NCBI GenBank assembly: GCA_947574055.1
Contig: CANPIC010000001.1
Span: 124,001-188,000 of the forward strand
Length of the DNA stretch: 64,000 nt
From: an uncultured bacterium
GTDB taxonomy: Bacteria > Bacillota > Clostridia > Lachnospirales > Lachnospiraceae
Direction of reading: 5' to 3'
This document shows positions 1 through 8,583 of the stretch, piece after piece. Within the stretch, counting starts at the first letter, position 1. Each line of letters begins with the position of its first letter. A program made the position numbers and the translations under genes. The notes under the pieces were generated by a model that was not told the origin of the DNA, did no database searches, and was given only the letters and a program-made list of their open reading frames with translations.

Positions 1-2
1 CG

Positions 3-1301
3 TTGGCGGCACATAAAGGGATGCGAGGAGAGGACGGGCAGCTTCTGGATATTTGTTATACATATGCTGAGCAGGAGGATAAGCTGGCAGGGGGCTATTA
101 TGGAAAGGCAAATATGGGAGCTGTTATAAACGATATTTTTGTCAGAGAAAAGGTATATGAAAAACTGGATATTTATAAAGATATACAGACTGTCCTGTCC
201 GGGAAAAATTCGCTTGATGTCGTGATCATCTGCTCTTCCTTTGGCGGAACGGGTGCAAGCCTGGGGATTAATTTTGGTGAGTACTTATATGATAAATTTA
301 AGGAAGATGAGAACTTCCATTTACATTGTATTCATATTCAGCCCTATTTTTATTTCCCGGATCCGATTTTCATACAGGACGGAGGCGGACAGCGGGAAAA
401 ACAGATTGATTATAAACAGTTTTATGCAAAGTCGGCAGCGGTGACATCCGTCCTTGGCGAAAGGGAAGATTTGATCAAAAAGGATACAAAGGAGGCTGTA
501 TTTGACCGCTTTTACTACATTGGCCAGGAAGTACTGGATAAGGTTTCGGAGAGAAACTCTGCGGCAGGCGGCCAGGATAATAATATTCACATCATTGATA
601 TGTTGGTGAGCCTTGCGGTTCAGGATATTTTAAGAGAAAAACAGAACAAGGGTACGCAGCTTTATGGCTATCTGTATTCCAATGACGGAACAAGTTATAT
701 TTCATGGCAGCAGATGCCGCGTGCAATAGGGTTTCAGACAAAACACGCATGTATGATGCGGTTTTGTGAATTTATGCTGGATTGTATGATGCCATTATTT
801 CAGGAAAATGATGGCAATTACAAGACGGAGGCGTTGATTGTACATCTGTTTGGCACTAAGGGCTTTTTTAAAAACGAAGCAGATATCAGAGAAGAGATTA
901 ATAATAAATTGCGTGATGATATGAGAGTATGCTGTGATTTTTGCAGGAGTTATATGCAATACTGGATCGAATTGGAAGAGAATACGCGCTATGGGGACGA
1001 TGGCGAAGGAGTCACCCGATTTTTTAATCTGGAAGAACTGAAACGAATCGTAAATGCGCCGAAATCTGATTACAAGGCGGTATGGGAAAAGACGGATAAT
1101 CTGGAATTAACCAGGATGACTGAATATAAAAATTATGAAAAAGGAGATACCTGCTGTGATATTTATGCATTGTTATGCAGGGAAAAGGAATTAAAAGAAA
1201 TTGCAAGACGGGATAAAATCGGAATGAATGTGGCAGGCGCCCTGATTAGAAAAATATATGAAAAATGCGCGGTCGAAGATTATGACACACGATTGGATTA
1301 G
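3..1301 (+). CDS. Tubulin/FtsZ-like NTPase, 5' partial
   Basis: This protein runs off the left edge: the reading frame is open from base 3, where the first codon is TTG, so the true start lies outside the window. Around residues 72-85 a hydrophobic strand leads into SSFGGTGAS, a glycine-rich phosphate loop resembling the tubulin/FtsZ signature (GGGTGTG type) and the GGTGAS loop of bacterial tubulin-like proteins. The rest is soluble and helix-rich without membrane segments. It sits 11 bases before a giant actin-like ATPase in the same direction, so the two are probably co-transcribed and may work together as a polymer or sensor. The tubulin assignment rests on one motif and the general layout; a different Rossmann-type nucleotide binder remains possible. 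Confidence 0.6.
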   Translation: MAAHKGMRGEDGQLLDICYTYAEQEDKLAGGYYGKANMGAVINDIFVREKVYEKLDIYKDIQTVLSGKNSLDVVIICSSFGGTGASLGINFGEYLYDKFKEDENFHLHCIHIQPYFYFPDPIFIQDGGGQREKQIDYKQFYAKSAAVTSVLGEREDLIKKDTKEAVFDRFYYIGQEVLDKVSERNSAAGGQDNNIHIIDMLVSLAVQDILREKQNKGTQLYGYLYSNDGTSYISWQQMPRAIGFQTKHACMMRFCEFMLDCMMPLFQENDGNYKTEALIVHLFGTKGFFKNEADIREEINNKLRDDMRVCCDFCRSYMQYWIELEENTRYGDDGEGVTRFFNLEELKRIVNAPKSDYKAVWEKTDNLELTRMTEYKNYEKGDTCCDIYALLCREKELKEIARRDKIGMNVAGALIRKIYEKCAVEDYDTRLD

Positions 1302-1312
1302 GGAGGAAAGAC

Positions 1313-4300
1313 ATGAAGATAGTTGCGGCAGTACCGTTTGAACTTGATAAAGGCGGGGAAATTTTTCAGTTAAGTGAAGCAGGATTTCATCGGGTTAATG
1401 CAGATTTAAAAACCTTGGGTGAAAAAACGGCAGCGAACAGAGATAAAGCAGAAGGGCTGGACGCAATTTCCTCCAGTACGGCGCATCTGTTAAAGATACA
1501 CAATGATATGCGGGATGGGGGCCTTACAAGAGGATATTGTGAAGAACAGTGGCGCAAGGTTATTGTTATTTATATACTGAGTGAATATCGGGCTTATGAT
1601 GTTTCGGTCAATGTGATTCGGGAGAAAGACTGCAGTGAGGCGGGATGGGAGTTTTTGGGGCAGAGGATTACAAAAGTAACGGGCGTGAATGATATATATA
1701 TGCTCAGGCTGTCAGGAAAAGACATTGCCATTTTCGATGAAAAAGGATTTTTGCTACCGGTCAGAAATTTTCCTGATGAGGTCAATGCGGAATTAGGTGA
1801 AGACTGTATCGAGGCATTGCAGAAATATGAGAGAGACATTGTACTGACATATCTGAAGGGGTTTTCCGACAGTGTAGAGGAGTATCAGTATTATCTTAAA
1901 AGATTTGCAGACAGTCTTATACAGAAAGGCGCTGAAAGAAGAGAGATCCGAGCGATAAAAGAACAGGTCAGTGGTAATTTTGGAGCGGAAGATAATGTAA
2001 ACGGCCCCGCATGGAAATATTTCCGTAAAATACCGAAACTGCCATTGAAGTTGCCGGGGGTTTTTGCACCCACTCTTGTGATTGCGCCAACAGAAATGCG
2101 GAACAGAAATATAGTCGGATTTGGAAACACCCATACGTTTGTGTTTCAGATAAAGGCAGAAAATATACCCTATTATTTTTCCGGTTTTCTTCCGTTGTCT
2201 GAGGAAATGGCAGATTTTCTGGAGAAAAACAGAAAAGAAGCGGAGCTGACTGGCATTACGGCAGATACATCTCAATTTGAGTTAAAAAAAGAGATAGAGA
2301 TCGGTATTTCATTGAAAATCCATGGGGAGAATCATTTGTTTAAAGAGGAAATTTTCCTGAAAAAACGGTATCATGAGCGTGAAATATTATATATGGATTC
2401 TATTCCGCTTCTTACGATTTTTCCGTATGTAGATCTGCCGGAAGAGAGATGGAAACAGTACTATATGGTGCTGAAGCCACGGATAGCACGGAGAGAAGGA
2501 ACGGGTGCTCCGGAATTTTTAAAAGGGCTCAACCAGATCCCGGGTGAAGCACTTGATATGATGGAACCGGATTTTCGGCGTTCCAGGGAGAGCGGAAGCG
2601 ACGGGGATGTCTGGTATTATGCGAGAAAAGAGAGAGTTCCGGTTTTGGTCAAGCTATGCAGGGCTGATTTTGGGTCAGGCATTACGGATGATGCAAGAAA
2701 TGCCGTCAAGGTAAATCATTATCTGGGCTGTATATACGTGGGCAAATCGAATCTGTCTCCAAAGGCAGAGGGGCGCCAATATTTATGGGCACTTGATATG
2801 GGAACGCGTAATACGATAGCCGCTTCCCGGGAGTCAAACAGTAAGGAAGTGTCATTCAGGCTTGCGTGTAATCAGCTTTACTGCATCCTGCTCAGAGGAG
2901 AGTCGGATATGGGGAGTGATTTTGCAAGAAAGTACTATGCACCGGATCGGCAAATTATAGGGGGTTTTCCTACCATGGCAAGGATTTACAAAGAAGGCCT
3001 GTCGGGCGGCAGCAGGGAATGTTATAAAGACGGGTGTGCACTTTTTCCGGATCTGGAATTGATGAGCCTTCTTATGGAAGATGGTGTCAATCTGCAAGAT
3101 TCTGCTATTATGACGGATTTGAAGTTTGGGGAGCAGGATGATGCACATGAACGGGCGCTGCAGATTTTCCTGTACAATATGCTATGGCTTGGATGTCTGG
3201 AGTGTATCTTAAAGGGCGCGGGAAAAATGGATATTTATATATCTTATCCAAGGGAGCAAATCAAAAAACGGATATCAGCTAGATGGGCCATTGTTTTGGA
3301 GGAAATAAGAGAGCTGACCGATATAGGGATCACGGATATCCGCTATGTTACAGAGGCGGAGGCCAATGCAAAATATCTCCAGAAGGAGATGGGAAGTCAG
3401 CCGGATAAAATGATTACTCCCAGAAGTATTTTCGGGATTTGTGATATAGGGGATGGTACTTCTGATTTTAATGTGTATCTGGGGGATGCGGATTTTGACA
3501 GAAGGCCGAGCCGGATCCAGTTTTCCCTCCGGTATGCGGGCGGGGACATTCTTGTGGATACCATCATGAGACTGGCAAAAAATCAGACAGATTTTGAAAA
3601 GTTTTGGAATATCCCTTCTGATGGTGGGGGAAGTAATTGGGAAATAATTGAGAAACTATTGGGCAGGTATCAGAAGCTAAATCAGAAAAGCAGTGAGAGC
3701 CAGAGGGAAAGCAGGAGAAATATCATTCTCACTCTGATTGAAAGTGTTGGGCTGAAAAGCAATCTGCCCGTTGACCCGGATGGGTTTTTGAGAGATTTTG
3801 CCGCAATTCTTACCTTTAAATATTGGAATCTGTTTCATGTATACGGCGTATTACTGGAACAATTTGTGCCGGGGGAGGCATTGACGTTTAAACTTTATAT
3901 GTATGGCGGCGGGAGAAAGGCGATTAAGGATGCAATCGGGATGCGGATGGAGCAGTTTGGTGATAGCGAATTTGGCCAGGATGTGATCGCATATTTGAGT
4001 GCACAGGCCGGGGTAAAGAAAGAAAATTTCCATATTGAGTTCGGTTTGGAAAATAAACAGAAAACAGAAGTGGTGGAAGGAATGCTTGTACAGGAGAAGG
4101 AGGACACGATAAAAGGAGAAGCTGTCAGCGGAAAAGAAAACATAGATACTTTTTATAACGGAAAAACTTCGTTCGGACTACCCGGGCGTGAACTTACGAG
4201 TGAGCGCATTGAGCAATTTCTGGAAAATTACCAGAACTATATTCAAAATGTCAGGGGAAAGGATTATTTTGATATCAGTTCCGCGGCGGAAATCAGGAAT

Positions 4301-4501
4301 ATTTATGAAGCGATCTCAGTGGGAGATGCGAACAGGCGGCCGGGCTCGCTGGAGGATCAGAACCATAATTTCTTTGAAAACAGCGTAGGAGCTTTATGGG
4401 AAGAGATAACGGGGGATGAAGAGAATCCGGGTTGTCTGTGGGAAGGCCTTCTTTATTCCAGAATGTCAAATGAGCTGCTGATCAGAAATATTATGCAGTA
4501 A
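1313..4501 (+). CDS. Giant actin/Hsp70-fold ATPase
   Basis: The protein has 1062 residues, far larger than DnaK or MreB. The C-terminal half carries the three hallmark motifs of the actin/Hsp70 ATPase fold: phosphate-1 DMGTRNT at 495-501, phosphate-2 DIGDGTSDF at 711-719, and an adenosine motif GGGRK at 865-869. The first ~490 residues are a soluble region I do not recognise and may be a partner- or ligand-binding domain. No DnaK-type substrate-binding domain is evident after the ATPase core. A good ribosome site (GGGAGGAAAG) precedes the ATG. It lies directly after the tubulin-like gene and before membrane-anchored coiled-coil proteins. I infer an ATP-driven switch or filament in a conflict-type operon; the exact role is unknown. 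Confidence 0.75.
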   Translation: MKIVAAVPFELDKGGEIFQLSEAGFHRVNADLKTLGEKTAANRDKAEGLDAISSSTAHLLKIHNDMRDGGLTRGYCEEQWRKVIVIYILSEYRAYDVSVNVIREKDCSEAGWEFLGQRITKVTGVNDIYMLRLSGKDIAIFDEKGFLLPVRNFPDEVNAELGEDCIEALQKYERDIVLTYLKGFSDSVEEYQYYLKRFADSLIQKGAERREIRAIKEQVSGNFGAEDNVNGPAWKYFRKIPKLPLKLPGVFAPTLVIAPTEMRNRNIVGFGNTHTFVFQIKAENIPYYFSGFLPLSEEMADFLEKNRKEAELTGITADTSQFELKKEIEIGISLKIHGENHLFKEEIFLKKRYHEREILYMDSIPLLTIFPYVDLPEERWKQYYMVLKPRIARREGTGAPEFLKGLNQIPGEALDMMEPDFRRSRESGSDGDVWYYARKERVPVLVKLCRADFGSGITDDARNAVKVNHYLGCIYVGKSNLSPKAEGRQYLWALDMGTRNTIAASRESNSKEVSFRLACNQLYCILLRGESDMGSDFARKYYAPDRQIIGGFPTMARIYKEGLSGGSRECYKDGCALFPDLELMSLLMEDGVNLQDSAIMTDLKFGEQDDAHERALQIFLYNMLWLGCLECILKGAGKMDIYISYPREQIKKRISARWAIVLEEIRELTDIGITDIRYVTEAEANAKYLQKEMGSQPDKMITPRSIFGICDIGDGTSDFNVYLGDADFDRRPSRIQFSLRYAGGDILVDTIMRLAKNQTDFEKFWNIPSDGGGSNWEIIEKLLGRYQKLNQKSSESQRESRRNIILTLIESVGLKSNLPVDPDGFLRDFAAILTFKYWNLFHVYGVLLEQFVPGEALTFKLYMYGGGRKAIKDAIGMRMEQFGDSEFGQDVIAYLSAQAGVKKENFHIEFGLENKQKTEVVEGMLVQEKEDTIKGEAVSGKENIDTFYNGKTSFGLPGRELTSERIEQFLENYQNYIQNVRGKDYFDISSAAEIRNIYEAISVGDANRRPGSLEDQNHNFFENSVGALWEEITGDEENPGCLWEGLLYSRMSNELLIRNIMQ

Positions 4502-4519
4502 AAGAAGGGAATATTTTTT

Positions 4520-5443
4520 ATGGGTAAATGGAAGATGATTTTGGCAGAGGTATTTGCAGGCGCTGCCTTTTGCCTTTTACTGCTTATGGTTTTTACTTTT
4601 TTCCTGGAAGAAAACTGGCAAAGTGGCAGCTTTCTTATGTGTTCCGTGCTGCTTTTATGTCTCTCCTGGCTGTTTTTGAAAGACTCGGTTAAAAGGGATA
4701 TGGCCATAGCGGAGCTGGAGAAAAAAGTTTATAAAATGGGGGAAATCTGTTCTGCTTTTGCAGATATTGTGGAAAAAGTAGAGAGACATGACACTCACCT
4801 GAGCAATTTGAAGGCTAGAATTAGCAATTTGGAAGAAAAAAATGTTACGGGACCAAGTGCGGAAGCAGAGGAGAAGCCGAGAAAGGAATTAATACAGGAA
4901 GAAAATAAAAAAAGAAGAGTTTGGGAGGGAACAGGTGCTGTCACTTGCCTGCGAGCTGAAGATAAAGGATTTAAGCTATATGAGGAAGAAACTGCAACAG
5001 GATCGGTCAGAAAACAGAGTATTGGAGACACGCAGAAGGCCGTGGTAAAAATACCAGTATACCTGCCTGGCGAAAAGCAGTTGCCAAACAGGCAATATGA
5101 CAAGGCGAAGGAGCGCGTAAAACTGGAACAAGTAAGAACTGATGGTCCCAATACCTTGATAAAGGAATATATTATCTATAAAGATGGAAGAGGGACATTT
5201 TGGCTGAATAAAGACGGAGAAATCACGCCTGTTGATTTTCGGGAAGGCGACAGACTGACAAAGGGGATGACGGATTTGATCGGCGCTTCCAATATGCGGG
5301 GATTATTCGAAATACCGAGAGGAGATCTTGTGAATAAAGAGGTCACCAGAATCAGTCCGGCAGTAATTTCTTTAAAAAATAATAAAGGGACGGATACGGA
5401 AGAAGGGGTTCTCAGCACGATAGGAAAGATAGAGATCAGATAA
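4520..5443 (+). CDS. Membrane-anchored coiled-coil protein
   Basis: I do not recognise this 307-residue protein. Two hydrophobic segments lie near residues 8-29 and 37-55, separated by a short loop, so it is probably a membrane hairpin with the rest in the cytoplasm. Residues ~60-110 have heptad-like spacing typical of a coiled coil. A charged linker follows, and then a compact C-terminal domain (~200-307) beginning IKEYIIYKDGRGTFWLNKDG. It starts 18 bases after the actin-like ATPase gene and is likely co-transcribed. A plausible role, by context only, is to tether the tubulin-like and actin-like proteins to the membrane. Confidence 0.6.
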   Translation: MGKWKMILAEVFAGAAFCLLLLMVFTFFLEENWQSGSFLMCSVLLLCLSWLFLKDSVKRDMAIAELEKKVYKMGEICSAFADIVEKVERHDTHLSNLKARISNLEEKNVTGPSAEAEEKPRKELIQEENKKRRVWEGTGAVTCLRAEDKGFKLYEEETATGSVRKQSIGDTQKAVVKIPVYLPGEKQLPNRQYDKAKERVKLEQVRTDGPNTLIKEYIIYKDGRGTFWLNKDGEITPVDFREGDRLTKGMTDLIGASNMRGLFEIPRGDLVNKEVTRISPAVISLKNNKGTDTEEGVLSTIGKIEIR

Positions 5444-5488
5444 ATACCTGTAAGGATAAAAAGTTTTTCAGAGGAGGCAGAAAGCAGT

Positions 5489-5869
5489 ATGGCAAATGAG
5501 GAAAGAGTGCAAAGAAGGTCAGAAGGGGTATATGGTTTTGTGTGTATTGTTGTATCGGTTATCATTTTTGTAATGGTCTGTATTGGCTCCGTTCTTGTAG
5601 GGATAAAGATTGGAGAGGGGAAAATCACCGATATGGAACATGTTGTGCAAAACATTGAACAACAAATGGAACAGATGGAGGAAATGCTGGCTATTCTGCG
5701 AGAGGTGGATGATAAAATTGACAGGGTAACAGACAGTATCCAGGAACTGGAGAGTAAGGTGGATGCTTTGAGTCCGCCTGTGCCGCAGGAAGGAGCAGAG
5801 AACAGTACCGGCACTGTAGATCCGCAATTACCCGATAATATGCAACCGCCAGAGGGAGTTCAGCCATAA
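5489..5869 (+). CDS. Small single-pass membrane coiled-coil protein
   Basis: This 126-residue protein has one strong membrane segment (about residues 13-38), then a regular acidic coiled coil (about 45-90) rich in Glu, Gln, Met and Leu, and a proline-rich tail ending PPEGVQP. The ribosome site is GAGGAGG about 10 bases before the ATG. No enzymatic motif is present. Following another membrane coiled-coil gene, it may oligomerise with that protein. The function is unknown. The gene ends shortly before a 15-bp inverted repeat that separates the cytoskeletal-like half of this operon from the methyltransferase-like half. Confidence 0.6.
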   Translation: MANEERVQRRSEGVYGFVCIVVSVIIFVMVCIGSVLVGIKIGEGKITDMEHVVQNIEQQMEQMEEMLAILREVDDKIDRVTDSIQELESKVDALSPPVPQEGAENSTGTVDPQLPDNMQPPEGVQP

Positions 5870-5880
5870 TAGAGAAAATA

Positions 5881-5929
5881 TAAATGTGCTTTGTTTCTGA
5901 AGATATTGACAGATAACAAAGCACATTTA
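5881..5929. repeat. Perfect 15-bp inverted repeat
   Basis: Arms at 5881-5895 and 5915-5929 are exact reverse complements (core TGTGCTTTGTT / AACAAAGCACA) around a 19-base spacer. No T-tract follows, so it is a poor intrinsic terminator. It could be an operator or an mRNA hairpin adjusting expression between the upstream and downstream halves of the operon. A TATAAT sits at 5939-5944 but without a well-spaced -35. Confidence 0.5.
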
Positions 5930-6014
5930 AATGAACGGTATAATCAAAAGAGGAGAGTAAAAGAGGATTGTTATCCGTCTTTGTCATAATAAGATACCAT
6001 GGAGGAAATAGAGC

Positions 6015-6929
6015 GTGAAAGAAAATATATATACGAGCGGATTTAAGCTGTCAGAGGAAATCAAACGACAGATTGATTATATACTGGAGGAATTTCGATT
6101 GGAGGGTATATCTTCGCTGTTATTTCCGGGACAGTTGCTGGCGGTATTGTTGGTGAAAAATAGCGGAAGATTTAATTCAGGTGCCAAGGAAGGCAATCCG
6201 TTTTTCCGTAAAAATGGTATCGGGGAGGTAAAGGCTGAATTTGAAAGGATTAAAGGTAAGATTGTTAAAGGACATAGTATATATGGCATTATACATTGTA
6301 TTAATCTGATATCATCCCAACAGATATTAGGGGATATCTGGAGACTTGGGACAGGGTTGATGAATATATATGCGAATTTGCACCATGATTTGGACGAAGC
6401 GGTTAAATTGGAAAAGGGGCATGGCATACGGCAGTTTGAAGATGTGATGAATTATATGAATGAGTCCATAAGAAAGGGACATCGGGGGAAAGAATTTTAT
6501 GTGTCATACAGCCTGGCAATGTTGTTGATTACGCTGATTGATCCTGGTGCGGGAAAGATTTGGGTTCCCTTTTTCGGGAACGGAACCATGTTATTACAGA
6601 CAGCGAAATGGGCAGAAGACAAAAGTTGCAATTTTCAAGTTGTGGGGGAAGAGGATGATCAAAAATTAATAGACTTTGTTTATACCAATGCTCTTTTTTA
6701 TGGGGTGCCCATGGAATGTCTAACACTTACAAGGACGTCCAGTGGATCTGGTTTTTCAGTGGTGAAGGACGGTCCTGAATATGATTATATTTTTGCTAAT
6801 GGCCTGTCTTCGATTACTGGATCAAGCAGAATAAAGGCGTTCAAAACAGCAGCAGGATATATCAGGAAGTGGCCGTTTTTGGGACCTGTTTTGGACCAGA
6901 TTAAAAAAACGGAAAGGCAGCTATTTTAG
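6015..6929 (+). CDS. HsdM-like N6-adenine methyltransferase, N-terminal part (frameshifted)
   Basis: This is the first part of a protein resembling type I restriction methyltransferase subunits. It has a helical N-terminal domain, then a SAM-binding Rossmann domain with motif I at 185-191 (PFFGNGT, in place of the usual PxCGxGG). At the catalytic motif IV position the sequence is FANGLSS (260-266) where active enzymes have NPPF/Y; the Asn remains but PPF is replaced by GLS, so catalysis is doubtful. Translation begins at a GTG nine bases after GGAGG. The frame ends at 6929, ten codons after a run of seven A; the rest of the family match continues in the -1 frame from 6905. Read-through would give ~500 residues, normal for HsdM. 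Confidence 0.65.
   Translation: MKENIYTSGFKLSEEIKRQIDYILEEFRLEGISSLLFPGQLLAVLLVKNSGRFNSGAKEGNPFFRKNGIGEVKAEFERIKGKIVKGHSIYGIIHCINLISSQQILGDIWRLGTGLMNIYANLHHDLDEAVKLEKGHGIRQFEDVMNYMNESIRKGHRGKEFYVSYSLAMLLITLIDPGAGKIWVPFFGNGTMLLQTAKWAEDKSCNFQVVGEEDDQKLIDFVYTNALFYGVPMECLTLTRTSSGSGFSVVKDGPEYDYIFANGLSSITGSSRIKAFKTAAGYIRKWPFLGPVLDQIKKTERQLF
6903..6909 (+). other. Seven-A tract at the HsdM-like frameshift
   Basis: A homopolymer of seven A lies exactly where the HsdM-like reading frame must shift by -1. One additional A would restore a single ORF from 6015 to 7510. It could be a phase-variable tract, a transcriptional slippage site, a real null mutation or a sequencing error. The zero-frame phasing (ATT AAA AAA ACG) does not fit a canonical X_XXY_YYZ ribosomal slippage heptamer. 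Confidence 0.7.
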
Positions 6930-7510
6930 TAAACGATGTTTTTTTATCTGATAACGGAAAGGAAGAACAGGAAATCCGCAGGAGAATGGTTGATAAATTT
7001 AGTTTGCGTTCTGTACTTTCCCTGTCAGGGGGAGATTTTATGCCAAATGCCGGGCGAAAAGTTTCTGTATTATTATTTGACAGAACTGTGTTAAGTGCTA
7101 CAGCGGTCAGTTTTTATAAATTAGAGAAATTGGACTTTATATTGGATGAGGAAAAGGAAGATATATCAGGCAGTGATACGTTTAAGGTAATTGGAGCAGA
7201 AGGTAATTGGGATAAACGAAGAGATCGCTATATAAAATGGAGAGAGGCGAGAGAGCAGGATTCTGTTTTGAATCGTGATGGAATCAGAGTAGCAAAGAAC
7301 TGGGATTATGAGACCGGTTGGTTTGCAGAGCGGGATGAAATCAGAAAGACAGAATATAATCTGGAAGGGAATACTTATGCGATAAGGACGGAAACAAGAC
7401 AGGAAGCAGAATATACATTATCAGAATTGTTACAACAATTGAGAGAAAAAGAAAAGGAATCTGGTATAATACTGGAACAATTGATTAAGATGATGAAAGA
7501 AAGTGTATAA
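6905..7510 (+). CDS. HsdM-like methyltransferase, C-terminal part (frameshifted)
   Basis: The frame opens at 6905, just after an in-frame TAA, and reads GKAAILVNDVFLSDNG directly, continuing the methyltransferase fold (strand and turn after motif IV). It then gives RSVLSLSGGDFMPNAGRKVS, which matches the typical HsdM stretch with a Pro/Asn before the strand VLLFDR. The first internal ATG is at 6986, but it has no convincing ribosome site, and starting there would drop clearly conserved sequence, so I treat this as the second half of one gene. The tail is charged and helical, as expected for the HsdM region that contacts HsdS. It ends where the HsdS-like gene begins. Confidence 0.6.
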   Translation, partial: KNGKAAILVNDVFLSDNGKEEQEIRRRMVDKFSLRSVLSLSGGDFMPNAGRKVSVLLFDRTVLSATAVSFYKLEKLDFILDEEKEDISGSDTFKVIGAEGNWDKRRDRYIKWREAREQDSVLNRDGIRVAKNWDYETGWFAERDEIRKTEYNLEGNTYAIRTETRQEAEYTLSELLQQLREKEKESGIILEQLIKMMKESV

Positions 7511-7514
7511 TGAA

Positions 7515-8567
7515 ATGAAATACAAAAGACTGGGTGAACTGGCTAAAGTAATGGAAAGTGAATTGCTGACTGATCGTACGAATAAAAACGGAGTACTGAA
7601 GGAAAAAATTCCGTTTGTCAGGGCGCGGGATTTGGGAAATGGAGAAGTTTTGGGTACATATGAATTTAGTACGGCATATACAAATATGGTACCTCCAAAT
7701 GCTGTTTTGATTTCAAGCAGTGGTATAATTGGCAGAGTAGGGATTGCGGGGAGAAAACTCCTGACAGACAGCAATATCCTGGCAATTGTTTTGCGTGATG
7801 GCAGTAACTTGCTGCCAAAATATTTATACTATTATTTGAAATATTTTTTTACGGACAGAGAGAATGTGTCCAAGATTATAAGCGGGAAACGGATCAGAAA
7901 AGATGTATTGGAGCAGCTTAGTATCCCAGTTCTACTATCTGGTGAACAGAAAAAAACAGCAGACATTTTAGATATGGTGGAGCGATATTCGCTGAAGAAA
8001 ACAGAGATGGTTGATATATTAAATAAATACAGGAAGAGGAAGTTGCTGGAAGGGGCTTCCGGTTTCACTCAAAAGGAAAAAGATATTTTTTTTCATATGC
8101 AGGAGATTACAGAGAGTATGGAAAGAATACTAAGCAAATTTTTGGTTTTGTTAATGTATCAGATCTTTGGAGAAACAGATCACAGTAGGATTCCGCACTT
8201 CATAAAAAATGTGCGGAATTTATCTGTATCAGAGATACTGGAAAGATTACCTCAGGAGTGCCAAAAACTGTTAGAAAATGTTTCTATGTTCCAACGGGTA
8301 ATATACTGCAAATATTATGAAAAGGGACGGCCTTGTGCAATTCATGAAATATTGAGAGAAGTGCAGAAAGAGGGGAAAAAATTTCGTACAAAGGATATAC
8401 AAAATGCGTTGTTTGCTGTTGATGCGTTGAGTCAGCTCGGACTGTTGAGCAAAATGGAAAAGAGAAAACTGTTATATCATGCAGGTGATGAGATGACAGA
8501 AGAAAATACTGTGCGAGACAAGGAGGGAAACTGCCTTGAGATAAGTATGTGGAGTTGTATCTTTTAA
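7515..8567 (+). CDS. HsdS-like specificity subunit with one TRD and extra C-terminal domain
   Basis: Residues ~1-170 match a single target-recognition domain of type I restriction specificity subunits: IPFVRARDLGNG, then AVLISSSGIIGRVGI, PKYLYYYLKYF and SGKRIRKDVLEQLSIPV, followed by a conserved helix (~165-185). Normal HsdS proteins have two TRDs; here the second is replaced by ~165 residues that do not look like a TRD. Their end (about GRPCAIHEILREVQ onward) has the rhythm of a winged helix. The start is taken at the ATG at 7515, seven bases past the stop of the methyltransferase part; a GTG at 7503 overlaps that stop. By context it should guide the methyltransferase-like partner to DNA. 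No HsdR gene accompanies it. Confidence 0.7.
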   Translation: MKYKRLGELAKVMESELLTDRTNKNGVLKEKIPFVRARDLGNGEVLGTYEFSTAYTNMVPPNAVLISSSGIIGRVGIAGRKLLTDSNILAIVLRDGSNLLPKYLYYYLKYFFTDRENVSKIISGKRIRKDVLEQLSIPVLLSGEQKKTADILDMVERYSLKKTEMVDILNKYRKRKLLEGASGFTQKEKDIFFHMQEITESMERILSKFLVLLMYQIFGETDHSRIPHFIKNVRNLSVSEILERLPQECQKLLENVSMFQRVIYCKYYEKGRPCAIHEILREVQKEGKKFRTKDIQNALFAVDALSQLGLLSKMEKRKLLYHAGDEMTEENTVRDKEGNCLEISMWSCIF

Positions 8568-8583
8568 ATTAGGGAGTATGGGT

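Noticed and set aside
5906-5944. TTGACA at 5906-5911 and TATAAT at 5939-5944 as a promoter
   Set aside because: The spacer is 27 bases, far from the usual 16-18, so I do not call a promoter.
6903-6911. Canonical -1 ribosomal slippage heptamer in the HsdM-like gene
   Set aside because: The A-run is not in the X_XXY_YYZ phase relative to the reading frame, so classical tandem slippage is not supported; a homopolymer indel or transcript slippage fits better.
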